This document shows positions 18,558 to 28,163 of a DNA stretch of 64,000 nt, piece after piece. This DNA comes from Panacagrimonas sp052386745 (GTDB taxonomy: Bacteria; Pseudomonadota; Gammaproteobacteria; Nevskiales; Nevskiaceae). The notes below the pieces were generated by a model that was given only the letters and a program-made list of their open reading frames with translations, did not search any database and was not told the DNA's origin. Numbering within the stretch: position 1 is the stretch's first letter; each line of letters begins with the position of its first letter. A program made the position numbers and the translations under genes. Location: positions 24,883 to 88,882 of the forward strand of contig JBQTJW010000014.1 of NCBI GenBank assembly GCA_052386745.1, given 5' to 3'.

Positions 18558-18580
18558 GGGTGCGGCCTCGCACCCTTTTT
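18558..18580 (+). terminator. Intrinsic terminator after pmbA
   Basis: GGGTGCG-GCCT-CGCACCC followed directly by TTTTT: a 7-bp GC-rich stem, tetraloop and U-tract, 20 bp downstream of the pmbA stop. Confidence 0.85.
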
Positions 18581-18609
18581 GCAGCGCGGTTCATGAAGGA
18601 GGAGTGGAC

Positions 18610-19098
18610 ATGATCAGAATCAAGACGGTGGCTTTCACGATGCTGGCGTTCCTGCCGCTGGCCGGCCACGCGGCGGTGGCGCAGAAGCCGGGGCTGTGGT
18701 CGGTGACGATCGTGCAGAAGATCGACCCTCAGCTGATCGCGCAGATGAAGCAGATGGGCTTGCAACCGCCGGTGCTGCCGCCTATCGAGTACGACGTGTG
18801 CCTGACCGCGGAACAGGTGGCCAAGAACGCGCTGCCGGACGTCACCGACCCCGCGAGCGGCTGCGGCGCCAAGAACGTGAAGCGCTCTGGCGACACCCTG
18901 ACCGGCGACCTGGAATGCCACGGCCAGCTCGAAGGCAAGGGCAAGGTGAAGATCAACCTCACCGGGCCGGAGAGCTACACGGGCGATTCGGAATTCGAGG
19001 GCGCCTCGCGCGAGGGCTTCCCTGTCAACATGACCAGCACCCTGTCCGGCAAGTGGAAGACGGCGGACTGCGGGTCCGTCAAGCCGCTCGGTTCCTGA
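18610..19098 (+). CDS. DUF3617 domain-containing exported protein
   Basis: A 162-aa protein with a signal peptide (MIRIKTVAFTMLAFLPLAGHA) and the DUF3617 opening QKPGLWSVTI. Conserved Cys residues (VCLTAEQ, GCGAKNV, ECHG, DCGS) suggest disulfides in the periplasm. The ATG at 18610 is preferred over the GTG at 18604, because an AAGGAGGAG ribosome site sits at the right distance before it. Function unknown. glmS begins 50 bp later. Confidence 0.85.
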   Translation: MIRIKTVAFTMLAFLPLAGHAAVAQKPGLWSVTIVQKIDPQLIAQMKQMGLQPPVLPPIEYDVCLTAEQVAKNALPDVTDPASGCGAKNVKRSGDTLTGDLECHGQLEGKGKVKINLTGPESYTGDSEFEGASREGFPVNMTSTLSGKWKTADCGSVKPLGS

Positions 19099-19148
19099 GC
19101 ACGCATCACTCCGCTGCCATCCATCCCAAACGCAGGACCTTGTAGCGA

Positions 19149-20984
19149 ATGTGCGGAATCGTGGGTGCGGTGGCGCGGCGGGATGTGACGCCCGTTCTGG
19201 TGGAGGGCCTGCGCCGGCTCGAATATCGGGGCTATGACTCGGCAGGTGTAGCGCTGCTGACGGATTCGGGCACGCTCGAACGCCGTCGCGCGCAGGGCAA
19301 GGTGCAGCAATTGGCCGAGGCCATTGCGCAGGCGCCCATCGCCGGCACGCGCGGCATTGCGCACACGCGCTGGGCCACGCACGGCGTGCCCAGCGAGCGC
19401 AACGCGCACCCGCACTTTTCCGAGGACCAGGTTGCGCTGGTCCACAACGGCATCATCGAGAACCACGAGGAACTGCGCGCCCAGCTGCGCGCCAAGGGCT
19501 TCGTGTTCACCTCGGAAACCGATACCGAAGTCGTCGCACATTTGCTCAACGACTGCTTCAAGCAGACCGGCAACCTGATGTCGGCCATGCAGTCGGTTAT
19601 CCGCTGCCTGCACGGCGCCTACGCCATCGTGGCGCTCGACCGGCGCGATCCCGATCGCCTGGTCTGCGCCCGCGCCGGCTGCCCGGTGGTGCTCGGCGAG
19701 GGGGCCGATGCGTACTTCGTAGCCTCCGACGTGCAGGCCCTGCTGCCGCAGACGCGCCATTTCCGTTTCCTGGAAGAGGGCGACGTGGCCGAGATCAGCC
19801 TCGGCGGCATCCGCGTGCTAAACCGTGACGGGCGGCTGGTGGAGCGCGCGCTGAAGCAGTCGGAACTCTCCGCGGACGCGGTGGAGCGCGGCGAATACGC
19901 GCACTACATGCTCAAGGAGATCTTCGAGCAACCGCGCGCGCTGGGCGACACGCTGGCCGAGCGCATCGCCGGCAACCGCGTGCTCGAAGCGGCGCTGGGC
20001 CCGCGCGCTCAGCACATTCTTCCGCAGGTGCGCGGCGTGCACATCGTGGCCTGCGGAACCAGCTACCACGCCGGGCTGATCGCGCGCTACTACGTTGAAC
20101 AGGGCGCGCGCCTGCCGTGCAGCGTGGAGGTGGCCAGCGAGTTCCGCTACCGCCGGCCGGTGGTGCTGCCGGGAACCTTGCTGATTGCCATCTCGCAGTC
20201 CGGCGAAACGGCCGACACGCTCGCTGCGCTGCGCTACGCGCGCGAACTGGGCTACGTGGCCACCGCTGCCATCTGCAATGTGCCGGAATCGTCCCTGGTG
20301 CGGGAAGCCGACATGGTGCTGATGACGCGCGCCGGGCCGGAAATCGGCGTGGCCTCCACCAAGGCTTTCACCACGCAGCTGGCGGCGCTGTCCCTGTTCG
20401 GCATCGCGCTGGCGCGGCACAACGGCATGGATGCGCGCACCGAAGCGCTGTACGTGCGCCAGATCGCACACGTGCCTGAAGTCGTCGAAAAGACGCTCGC
20501 GCTGGAACCGCGGATCAAGGAATGGGCGAAGCATTTCGCCAACAAGCACCACGCCCTGTTCCTCGGCCGTGGCCCCACTTTCCCGGTGGCCATGGAGGGC
20601 GCGCTCAAGCTCAAGGAAATCTCCTACATCCACGCCGAGGCCTACGCCGCCGGCGAACTCAAGCACGGCCCGCTCGCCCTGGTGGATGCGGACATGCCCG
20701 TGATCGCCGTGGCGCCCAACAACGCGCTGCTGGAAAAGCTCAAGTCCAACCTGCAGGAAGTGCGTGCCCGCGGCGGCAAGCTCTACGTGTTTGCCGACCC
20801 CAACACCGGCTTCGTCTCCGAGCCCGGCACCGAGGTGCTGCTCATGCCCGAGCACATCGAGGCCATCCAGTCCCCGCTGGTTTACACCATCCCCCTGCAA
20901 CTGCTCGCGTACCACGTCGCCGTGCTCCGCGGCACCGACGTCGACCAGCCTCGCAACCTGGCCAAGAGTGTCACGGTGGAATGA
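19149..20984 (+). CDS. glmS: Glutamine-fructose-6-phosphate aminotransferase (isomerizing)
   Basis: A 611-aa enzyme making glucosamine-6-phosphate, the first step of UDP-GlcNAc synthesis. Cys2 (MCGIVGAV) is the glutaminase nucleophile; the RWATHG and HNGIIENHEEL segments complete that domain. Two SIS sugar-isomerase domains follow (ISQSGETADT; LGRGPTFPVAMEGALKLKEISYIHAEAYAAGELKHGP). The C-terminus DQPRNLAKSVTVE is the conserved stretch whose DNA is the TnsD-binding half of attTn7 in other bacteria, and a Tn7-like element lies 26 bp beyond the stop. Confidence 0.98.
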   Translation: MCGIVGAVARRDVTPVLVEGLRRLEYRGYDSAGVALLTDSGTLERRRAQGKVQQLAEAIAQAPIAGTRGIAHTRWATHGVPSERNAHPHFSEDQVALVHNGIIENHEELRAQLRAKGFVFTSETDTEVVAHLLNDCFKQTGNLMSAMQSVIRCLHGAYAIVALDRRDPDRLVCARAGCPVVLGEGADAYFVASDVQALLPQTRHFRFLEEGDVAEISLGGIRVLNRDGRLVERALKQSELSADAVERGEYAHYMLKEIFEQPRALGDTLAERIAGNRVLEAALGPRAQHILPQVRGVHIVACGTSYHAGLIARYYVEQGARLPCSVEVASEFRYRRPVVLPGTLLIAISQSGETADTLAALRYARELGYVATAAICNVPESSLVREADMVLMTRAGPEIGVASTKAFTTQLAALSLFGIALARHNGMDARTEALYVRQIAHVPEVVEKTLALEPRIKEWAKHFANKHHALFLGRGPTFPVAMEGALKLKEISYIHAEAYAAGELKHGPLALVDADMPVIAVAPNNALLEKLKSNLQEVRARGGKLYVFADPNTGFVSEPGTEVLLMPEHIEAIQSPLVYTIPLQLLAYHVAVLRGTDVDQPRNLAKSVTVE

Positions 20985-21010
20985 TATAAATAATTCTTTT
21001 TATTAATTGT
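20985..21010 (+). other. attTn7 insertion point with left copy of the target duplication
   Basis: Twenty AT-rich bases after the glmS stop are followed by AATTGT (21005-21010). The same six bases recur at 61281-61286 directly outside the other terminal repeat. They are the target-site duplication; Tn7 itself duplicates 5 bp, so the sixth matching base may be chance. The distance from glmS, about 23 bp to the centre of the repeat, matches the known Tn7 insertion point closely. Confidence 0.85.
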
Positions 21011-21052
21011 GATCGCATCGGTAAAACCGGTAATTTTTGGTAAAACCCGTAA
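21011..21052. repeat. Left transposon end with two TnsB-site-like repeats
   Basis: The terminal repeat starts GATCGCATCGG. Copies of the presumed TnsB site are CGGTAAAACCGGTAA at 21019-21033 and TGGTAAAACCCGTAA at 21038-21052, in the same orientation and 19 bp apart. Tn7-family ends carry several such TnsB sites. Confidence 0.85.
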
Positions 21053-21488
21053 CTCCTCTGTCGGCCCCACGGCGCACTGTTTAGGAAGTACTGAAGGTAA
21101 TGATCTTTTCTCCGCCGATCTTGGTCTCGATCAAATGGATCGGCCGTTGATTGGCCGACTTATTGACGTCCGGCAGTGCTTTTCTCGCTGTGGAGGCCTT
21201 GATGACGTGTCAGAGCATGGCTGCTCGTGCGTCACCGACTGCCCAGAGCAGGGACCGCTGTATCGAAGACGAAGGTCCTTGACACTCGTATGTAAGCTGA
21301 CGCGCTAAACGAGTTCAGCGAGTTACCGGCGCAGGAGGACCTTTACGAGGCTTGTGGTCGAGTCCCACCGAAGCGTACTCTTAGAGGTCAGCTTCAAGCC
21401 GCGATTTGGGGAGCTACGGGCGACAATCGATTGCGCAAGATCGGATGAGCCCAGCCTCATCGCAGGTCAATTCATTCATTTTTGCTAC
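21053..21488. other. Left-end noncoding stretch
   Basis: About 435 bp with no convincing gene. A short open frame on the minus strand (roughly 21090-21220, ending ETKIGGEKIITFSTS) has protein-like composition but no start and could be a remnant of a lost gene. Plus-strand frames here lack coding character. Confidence 0.4.
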
Positions 21489-21519
21489 CCGACGGCCGAG
21501 GTGACCCCTCGGCCGTCGG
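21489..21519. promoter_or_regulatory. Perfect 13-bp inverted repeat upstream of the GHKL-ATPase operon
   Basis: CCGACGGCCGAGG, loop TGACC, then the exact reverse complement CCTCGGCCGTCGG. It ends 36 bp before the first gene of the plus-strand defence operon. No U-tract follows, so it is more likely an operator, attenuator or mRNA 5' structure than a terminator. Confidence 0.6.
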
Positions 21520-21555
21520 CCAGCTCGGCTTTCCTAAAGCGAGGAGCCCGCTTAG

Positions 21556-23115
21556 ATGAGCAAGGCATCGAGTTCAATCGTCGCACTGGACAAGTTCATA
21601 TTGTCCACACGTGACTCCGGCTACAAGAGCACGGCCAGCGCCGTGGCAGAACTCGTCGATAACGCGATCCAGGCGAATGCCACCAGGATCCGGATCACCA
21701 TCGACGCGCAAAATAGCGACGACAGCCCGAGCATCCGCGTCCAGGTCGCTGATGACGGGACTGGGATGGATCGCCCCACCTTGGTTCAAGCTATGCGATT
21801 CGGAGGCAGTGGTCGCTATAACGATCGCTCCGGGTTGGGTCGCTTCGGCATGGGCCTACCCAATGCATCCTTGGGACAAGCGCGACGGGTTTCTGTTTAC
21901 ACCTGGCAGTCTGGCGCCTCCGTATTGATGACGTATCTCGATATCGATGAGATCGCTGCGGGGAAGATGGCGAGCATTCCCGATCCGATCCGCCAGAAAT
22001 CCGTGGCCGACATCGACAGAATAGACGTTTCTCACGGGACGACTATCGTCTGGGATCACTGCGACCGCCTGGACAAGAAGCGTCCCTCAACCCTAGCCAG
22101 GAAGCTCGCGCAATCACTTGGCAGGACGTTCCGCATTTTCCTGTTAGACGGCGTCTCCATCGAGATTAACGGCGCGGCTGTGCAGGCGGTGGACCCCCTA
22201 TTTCTGAACCCCAAGGCGATCCACTGCGGCGCTCGTCAGTTTCAGTCCAGTTGGACGTGCGAGGTGTACGCCGATCCCGACAATGTGCGAAGTGCGATCG
22301 GAACTGTGGAGATTGTGTTTTCCGAGCTACCTGTTGACGCGTGGTATGACCTGAGCAATGAGCGCAAGCGGGAACTTGGGATTGCCAATGGGGCGGGAGT
22401 ATCGATCGTTCGGGCCGGACGAGAAGTAGATTACGGCTGGTTCTTCATGGGGGCCAAACGGCGCGAGAACTACGATGACTGGTGGCGCTGTGAGATTCGC
22501 TTCGAACCCGTCCTCGATGAGGCGTTCGGAATCACGCACACGAAACAACAAGTGCGACCGAAGGACTATCTCGCGGACGCTCTCACAGGTTTCATGGAGA
22601 CCACCGCAAAGGCGCTGAACGGACGCGCTCGGGAGGCATTCGCCTCTATTAAGACTGGCAAGGCTTCCGTGTCCGCTGAACGGATTGCGATAACGCGCGA
22701 TGCTCGCATGAGTCCGTTGCCGCCGCCCCCTGTCGGGACTCAGGCGTCGCAGAAATCTATTCTTGAGCGGAATCCTCTTCTAAAGAGAATCGAGGAAAGC
22801 GGGAACGGCAAGGCCACCACGTACCATCTCCTCGAAGATGAGTTGGCATCGGCCGTATTCCTTGAGCCGATCCGCATGGGCAACGCAATTGTCGGCGTGA
22901 TAAATCCACGTCATCAATTCTATCGACAAGTGTACGGGCCTATCGTCTCGGGCCGTGAAATGGACCCAGAGCAGGTCGCCAGCGGGATGCGGCTCGTCGT
23001 GCTGGCCGCTGCACGGGCGGAGGCATCCTTCACCAAGGCAGCTGATCGATTGGCTATCCAAGCGTTCCGTGCCGAATGGAGCCAAGCCATGGACGTCCTG
23101 CTGGCGAGGCGATGA
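21556..23115 (+). CDS. GHKL (HSP90/MutL/MORC-like) ATPase, first gene of the defence cluster
   Basis: A 519-aa protein whose N-terminal third is a clear GHKL ATPase: N-box AELVDNAIQAN (catalytic Glu32, Asn36), G1 box DDGTGM (66-71) and G2 box GLGRFGMG (93-100). A second fold follows (about 170-350: RTFRIFLLDGVSIEINGAAV, YGWFFMGAKRRENYDDWW), as in MORC-like and paraMORC proteins of prokaryotic restriction-type islands. The C-terminal part is variable. It probably acts as an ATP-driven DNA or protein-complex clamp; this is inferred from the family. Its stop overlaps the next start (ATGA), so the two are translationally coupled. Confidence 0.85.
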   Translation: MSKASSSIVALDKFILSTRDSGYKSTASAVAELVDNAIQANATRIRITIDAQNSDDSPSIRVQVADDGTGMDRPTLVQAMRFGGSGRYNDRSGLGRFGMGLPNASLGQARRVSVYTWQSGASVLMTYLDIDEIAAGKMASIPDPIRQKSVADIDRIDVSHGTTIVWDHCDRLDKKRPSTLARKLAQSLGRTFRIFLLDGVSIEINGAAVQAVDPLFLNPKAIHCGARQFQSSWTCEVYADPDNVRSAIGTVEIVFSELPVDAWYDLSNERKRELGIANGAGVSIVRAGREVDYGWFFMGAKRRENYDDWWRCEIRFEPVLDEAFGITHTKQQVRPKDYLADALTGFMETTAKALNGRAREAFASIKTGKASVSAERIAITRDARMSPLPPPPVGTQASQKSILERNPLLKRIEESGNGKATTYHLLEDELASAVFLEPIRMGNAIVGVINPRHQFYRQVYGPIVSGREMDPEQVASGMRLVVLAAARAEASFTKAADRLAIQAFRAEWSQAMDVLLARR

Positions 23116-25133
23116 AGGATCACACGCAACTCACCAGAGAACCGATCGCCTCACGTGATGCAGGGACTTTCGTGCGAGAGGCCATCGCGCTGCTCGAACA
23201 TCTCGGTCCAAGCACTGACGCAAGCGATGCGCTCGACGTCGAAGGCATCGAGGAAGTCCTTACTGAACTTTCCGAGCGAGTCGATCGGGTGTCGGATGCA
23301 AACGATAGGGCGTGGGCAGCCGCAATCGCTGGAGTCCTCGTCGACCTCACTCAGCAGGGGTGGATGCTGTCTTACAAGTCTCGGCATCTGTGGGGGCGCC
23401 GGCCAGGGACGCTAGTCCCAGAGAATGCAGATGGGGTGCGCGACCCTAGGATCCCGCTGAGGCAGAGAATGCTAGTCCGGCGCGATCAGCAGTTGGCGAA
23501 GGCCTCAACTCGCGACTTCGTAAAGGGAATGGAGCGCTGGCGCCTCCACCGCGGTACTAGGACCTCAGTCCTATCTCTAATGCGAGACGGTCGGGCGCTC
23601 GCTGCCGGGGTTGCTGCAGGCAAGCGCCTAGAGGAACTGATCGAACCCTATATTCAGTTCGTCTCCACTGATGCGGTCTGTGACATAACTGGACTCCGAC
23701 TGCAGGACATCTGGCGCTACTTCCGGCACACCTGGTCCTCTCCTTACGACAGCGTCCCTGGGCGATCGCTGCAATTCTTAGTTCGGGACCGGGCGGTGCC
23801 ATTGCATCCTGTAATTGGCATCGCCGCCTTGAGCAGTGCGGCTGTTCGACTGGGACCGAGAGATCGCTTCATCGGCTGGGACACGGATCAGGTCGTTGAA
23901 CGACTGCGAAGTGATGATGCTGAGCAGGCCCTACATTGGGCGAGGCGTGTTCTACGATCGGCGGTGACCGAGATCTACAAGGTCGATCTGGTCCGGGACA
24001 AGATTCTTCCTGCGGACGCTTCCTCATGGACTCTCGAGACCGCTGCTGAGTGCGCGAAGGCGGCGGGCATCGCAAAAGCGCAGCATCACCGGCTGATGGA
24101 GGCTCAGGAGTACAAGGCGTCCGATGATGTGAGCACTGAGGACGCTTGCATCCGCCGGGCCGAGCTCTACCTATTCCGTGCCAAGCGTGCACTGGAGTTG
24201 TCCAAGCTCATCCCAATGCTGTTACAGCTCGACAGAGGAATCTCGCACGATCCTGCCGGAGAAGACCTGATCCGAAAAATCATTCGGATCGCACGCAGTA
24301 AGACGGTCGGCACTGAAATCGCCGATTTGACGGTGTGCGGAGCCATCGCTCCGTACTCCCACCTCGCTGCCGGAAAGTTGGTGGCGATGCTCGCGGTCTC
24401 TCCCCCGGTTATTGCCGAATATAGGCGGCGCTACGCGAATGTGCCGGGAATCATTGCTTCGTCCATGGCGGGGCGTCCTATTGGGCGGCCGGCAAACTTG
24501 TGTGCAATTGCCACGACCAGCCTATTCGGTAAGCGTCCCTCACAGTATGATCGTTTGAACATTTCTGCCGAGCTGATGGGAGGGTCTGCGCAGCAACGGA
24601 TTCGCTACCACCACATCGACGACAAAAACGCCGACGATTCCACAAGGACCAAGGGAATAGGTTCTTTTCATTTTTCGGCGAGCACGCTGAAGGCTCTCGA
24701 GCAGTTTGTTTCGAGCCGAAAAGGGGGCTGGAAAGCGAACAACCTATTCGGCGAGGGGACAAGTCCGAAGCTCCGCGGCCTTCGCGACGGTCTTGTCGCA
24801 CTTGGGCTGGAGGCGGAGCAGATGCTTGTTCACGGCATCGAGCGCTCCATGTACGGGGTTAAGCTCGCCACTAATGTCGACCGCTACCTATTGGGAATGG
24901 ATCCCCAGCCCGAGTGGATTTTTGATCTCGATTGCCGCGACACAACGCGAGTGGGGGCTTGGTGGGTCGAGCGCTGGGCTACCCAGCGAGTGAAGAAGGA
25001 TGAAATCGTGTCCGCACTCCTGCAGGAGACACTCGCACATCCGATCAAGCATCGAGCGCGGGTGAGGCTACCGGAAATGGATGGGACGAAGTCCCTGTTT
25101 TCTGGTGAGGATCGTGGAGATGCTGATTTCTAG
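23112..25133 (+). CDS. DUF4338 (DruA-like) protein, second gene of the defence cluster
   Basis: A 673-aa protein. A central block (roughly residues 200-260) reads CDITGLRLQDIWRYFRHTW, FLVRDRAVPLHPVIGIAAL and LGPRDRFIGW, which matches my memory of DUF4338, the domain of Druantia protein DruA. A later block (CGAIAPYSHLAAGKLVAML, then IASSMAGRPIGRPAN) fits the same family. Function of DUF4338 is unknown. The start is placed at the ATG overlapping the previous stop; an in-frame start at 23076 would overlap it by 40 bp. The N-terminal 130 residues and the C-terminus are not recognised. Confidence 0.68.
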   Translation: MKDHTQLTREPIASRDAGTFVREAIALLEHLGPSTDASDALDVEGIEEVLTELSERVDRVSDANDRAWAAAIAGVLVDLTQQGWMLSYKSRHLWGRRPGTLVPENADGVRDPRIPLRQRMLVRRDQQLAKASTRDFVKGMERWRLHRGTRTSVLSLMRDGRALAAGVAAGKRLEELIEPYIQFVSTDAVCDITGLRLQDIWRYFRHTWSSPYDSVPGRSLQFLVRDRAVPLHPVIGIAALSSAAVRLGPRDRFIGWDTDQVVERLRSDDAEQALHWARRVLRSAVTEIYKVDLVRDKILPADASSWTLETAAECAKAAGIAKAQHHRLMEAQEYKASDDVSTEDACIRRAELYLFRAKRALELSKLIPMLLQLDRGISHDPAGEDLIRKIIRIARSKTVGTEIADLTVCGAIAPYSHLAAGKLVAMLAVSPPVIAEYRRRYANVPGIIASSMAGRPIGRPANLCAIATTSLFGKRPSQYDRLNISAELMGGSAQQRIRYHHIDDKNADDSTRTKGIGSFHFSASTLKALEQFVSSRKGGWKANNLFGEGTSPKLRGLRDGLVALGLEAEQMLVHGIERSMYGVKLATNVDRYLLGMDPQPEWIFDLDCRDTTRVGAWWVERWATQRVKKDEIVSALLQETLAHPIKHRARVRLPEMDGTKSLFSGEDRGDADF

Positions 25134-25193
25134 CTGAGCAGAGCGCCGGCTGGGTGAGCGGTCAGTAAACGGGGTAGAACGGGTGCCGAGATC

Positions 25194-28163
25194 GTGGATG
25201 AACTAAATCACCATCTCACGAAGCGCTTCGAAGCGTTGAGGGATGGGCGCACGGGGTCCGTTTTCTTTCTGGATCACGGCCTGCCCGTTGACGAGCGAGA
25301 CCATCTATTCGCCGTAGTCCGCGATGCCTGCCGTGAACATCCGATCGATTTCACATGGTGGCGTGAACGATCACTGCCTCTTCTGGTGGCGGCGACCGAA
25401 GTTGGATATCGATATCAGGGCTGCGGGACGGACTTCTGGCCACTGCTAGGCGAAGAACTCGATTGCAGTACTGCTGCTCCCGAGCGACAAGCCCTCAAGG
25501 AGCTATTTCGCGAAGCCGCCGGTAAATTTCGCGGCGCAGTGCCGAAGGCGACGCCTTGGTCTGAAGCATTTCACCTGATCGCTTGGCCGATTGTTCACGC
25601 CATCGTGCCAGTAGAATTCCACCGGCGCCTGGCCACATTACTTGCAGACCTACGCGTCGAAGTAACGGAACTCGACGATGAACGTCTCTATCGGGCGATC
25701 AATCTGGTGGCAGGGCCTCGCAACGCGAGATTCGCCTCCTTTTTGGAGGACGCCGAGATTGTCGTGGGAGTCGCACGGAATCTTTTGGCCGGTGCGAATG
25801 GCTCACTGGCACCCGACGCCTTATCACGTATCGCGTCTGATCTGGCACAGGACGGTTCGGCCCGTCGTGAACTGCTTGCTGCTCGAGGAATCCAACGCTC
25901 GTTTAGTCGTAAGCCACTGCAGAAGGCGGTGCCGGAACTCGTTCAGATAGCGGGTCGATTTCAGCTTCGAACGCACGGAAGCGATCTCCTGTTGGAGGCC
26001 TGCTTCCCTTCCGGTGAACCGGCAATGATGGAGCGCCTCCGACGCGCCGTGCGGCGATTGCGATATGCACCTCGGTTATGGGGTGTCACGGCGAGGATAT
26101 CGGCCGAGCAGATGCTGACCCCGGTACCCTTCGTCCTGAGGTTTTCGGAGGCGCCTTCAGATGAGGCGCCCCTGCTTCCGGACTTGAGCGAAATCGACTT
26201 TGAACCCGAATTGAAAGCCGAACTCGGTCGGTACTCGTTGGAGTTGGAAGCGCCACTGCTGTTTTCTGTTCTCAGCGAATCGGAGCACCCGGTCGGGCTG
26301 CAGGTCACGGGGATCGAGATCTCCGCGCGGCGCACCTATTGGATCCTGGTCGATCAGGCCGATGCACCCCGTTTCAAGCGGCTCAGGCGCTTGGGCTCGG
26401 TTGGCCCTTATGAAGCGGTGGTGGCCGATCCGGCGACGCCTGAGGGCCAGCGCGCCTTGGAGGCTCTTGGTCACCACCTGATCGAGGGCGCCGCTGTGGG
26501 ATTCGCAGGTGCACCCCCAATCAACGGGGATGCCCCCATTCCGGAGTTCGTAGCGGGTGACACCCGTGTATTGATCCAGCGCAAAGCACATGCAAAGGGG
26601 CTTCGGGTTCGACTCGGAGATGAAGAGGTCGCGCTCGCCACCGAGTCGCTCCGCATCAGGATTCCGCGCGGAGACCACGTACTACGGGTCGCAACAGACA
26701 CTCAAGAACGCAAGTATCGATTTCGAGGCATTGAGGCTTCCTCTCCGGCGGCGGCAGGACTTGTCACGCTGAGTCTGACCACTTCGGAGGGAACGATCCA
26801 AGCCCTGCAGTCCGGCGCCATCGGTCTTCGAATCGAATCTCTCGCTCCCTTCGATGGACTCGAACTCGTCCTCGAACTGATCGTCATGGGGCTTCGTGCC
26901 ACTGCCTGCATGCGATTAGGGCCATTGCCTCGGGTCCTACCGGCGGAAGAGCCAATCTGGACGGAATTGCTCGACGAGACTGTCCGGCGCCTGTTGGCCC
27001 GATCGGCCAGATGTGAGTTGCGAGCACGCATCGGCACCCTCGCCTGCGCTGAGTGGGAACTCGAGCAGCGGATTCGACCCTCGTGGTGGGCGGTGGGCGC
27101 TGGCGGTCCCGCGCTGTTGAGTGAAACCGGAGTCGTACCTCACGCAGCGATATCTCCCGCAAATCCCACGGGGCTGTCTCAGGATGTGGCCCTAATCAAT
27201 GAATCCGTGAAATTGCTGGTTCCTGCCTCTCCGTCTCCAGATGGGGCCGATGAGTTCGTGACGTTCTGTGTGGGCTCCCCCACTGAGTTGGGGATGACGC
27301 CCATCGCAAAGCCAGCGTTCACGCGGCAGCGATTGTCGCGCGACGACCGGTTAGGCTTCGAGGAACTAGCGAGCGCCTATCTGAGGTGGAGCCTTGCCGA
27401 AACAACCAACCTCGGCGCAGAGGTTCGGCGCCGGCAGGTCGCGAGACAATTGGACGCGTGGGTAACGGAAGTCTGCTGCGGGATGGAATGGGCGGAGGCC
27501 GAAGGCAGCGTCAGCACCGAGGGCCTGTGGCCAAAATTGCTCCAGCAGTGCATCGAAACGGGCTTAGGGCTCGATTCGTATGTCGAACTCGCCCCGGGAG
27601 AAGTCACCGACATCTGCTATGAAGGCCTCGCGGAGGCGCGGAGAGTACTGCCTGAGCTCTTAGTGAGAGCGGAGTCTTTCGGGGATGACGACCGAATTCT
27701 GCTCAATGCCTCATTCGGTCGAGCCTACGAAGTACTCGCCGAGCGGTACGAGCGGAAAGGCCATGCCGATAAGGCGTCGCGCCTGCGCGGCGGTGATCCA
27801 TCAACGCCATTGGCATCGTGGCGCGAAGCCCTGTCGCAGATCAAGACCGATGCAATGCTGCATCCGGTTGCCAGGTTGCTTCTACCGACCACAGAGGCCC
27901 AACGGCTTATCTCCTTGAATGCTTCGGTCCTGTCGTTCGATGAATTGCATGCGGAACTGAAGAATTGGGCAGTGCGCGCGAAGTCCGCGCTGTGTGCTCC
28001 TCCTCCTCCAGACGAGACGCTGGCTTGCATTCTGCATCTCTGGATGTCGCCGGCGCGGGCAGTTGAGATGGATTGGCGCTCGGCTCTGGATACGCTCCTC
28101 AGCGAACGGTGTATTGCGCGAGCCGCTCGTTACTTGTCGCTGCGGTCGCGCCAGGGCTTGTGA
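25194..28163 (+). CDS. Unrecognised 989-aa protein, third gene of the defence cluster
   Basis: I do not recognise this protein. It has no signal peptide, no membrane segment and no evident nucleotide-binding motif. The first 280 residues look alpha-helical (repeated LL/AL heptads); the middle (about 290-700) has many alternating beta-type segments; and the last 250 are again helical. Trp-containing motifs (FTWWRERSLPLL, WSEAFHLIAWPI) stand near the start. The gene begins 60 bp after the DUF4338 gene and its stop overlaps the helicase start, so it belongs to the same operon. A scaffold or DNA/phage sensor role is a guess from context. Confidence 0.75.
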   Translation: MDELNHHLTKRFEALRDGRTGSVFFLDHGLPVDERDHLFAVVRDACREHPIDFTWWRERSLPLLVAATEVGYRYQGCGTDFWPLLGEELDCSTAAPERQALKELFREAAGKFRGAVPKATPWSEAFHLIAWPIVHAIVPVEFHRRLATLLADLRVEVTELDDERLYRAINLVAGPRNARFASFLEDAEIVVGVARNLLAGANGSLAPDALSRIASDLAQDGSARRELLAARGIQRSFSRKPLQKAVPELVQIAGRFQLRTHGSDLLLEACFPSGEPAMMERLRRAVRRLRYAPRLWGVTARISAEQMLTPVPFVLRFSEAPSDEAPLLPDLSEIDFEPELKAELGRYSLELEAPLLFSVLSESEHPVGLQVTGIEISARRTYWILVDQADAPRFKRLRRLGSVGPYEAVVADPATPEGQRALEALGHHLIEGAAVGFAGAPPINGDAPIPEFVAGDTRVLIQRKAHAKGLRVRLGDEEVALATESLRIRIPRGDHVLRVATDTQERKYRFRGIEASSPAAAGLVTLSLTTSEGTIQALQSGAIGLRIESLAPFDGLELVLELIVMGLRATACMRLGPLPRVLPAEEPIWTELLDETVRRLLARSARCELRARIGTLACAEWELEQRIRPSWWAVGAGGPALLSETGVVPHAAISPANPTGLSQDVALINESVKLLVPASPSPDGADEFVTFCVGSPTELGMTPIAKPAFTRQRLSRDDRLGFEELASAYLRWSLAETTNLGAEVRRRQVARQLDAWVTEVCCGMEWAEAEGSVSTEGLWPKLLQQCIETGLGLDSYVELAPGEVTDICYEGLAEARRVLPELLVRAESFGDDDRILLNASFGRAYEVLAERYERKGHADKASRLRGGDPSTPLASWREALSQIKTDAMLHPVARLLLPTTEAQRLISLNASVLSFDELHAELKNWAVRAKSALCAPPPPDETLACILHLWMSPARAVEMDWRSALDTLLSERCIARAARYLSLRSRQGL

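Noticed and set aside
21009..21308. Plus-strand 99-codon frame in the left end
   Set aside because: Starts inside the terminal inverted repeat, has no ribosome site and an uneven Cys/Arg-rich composition.
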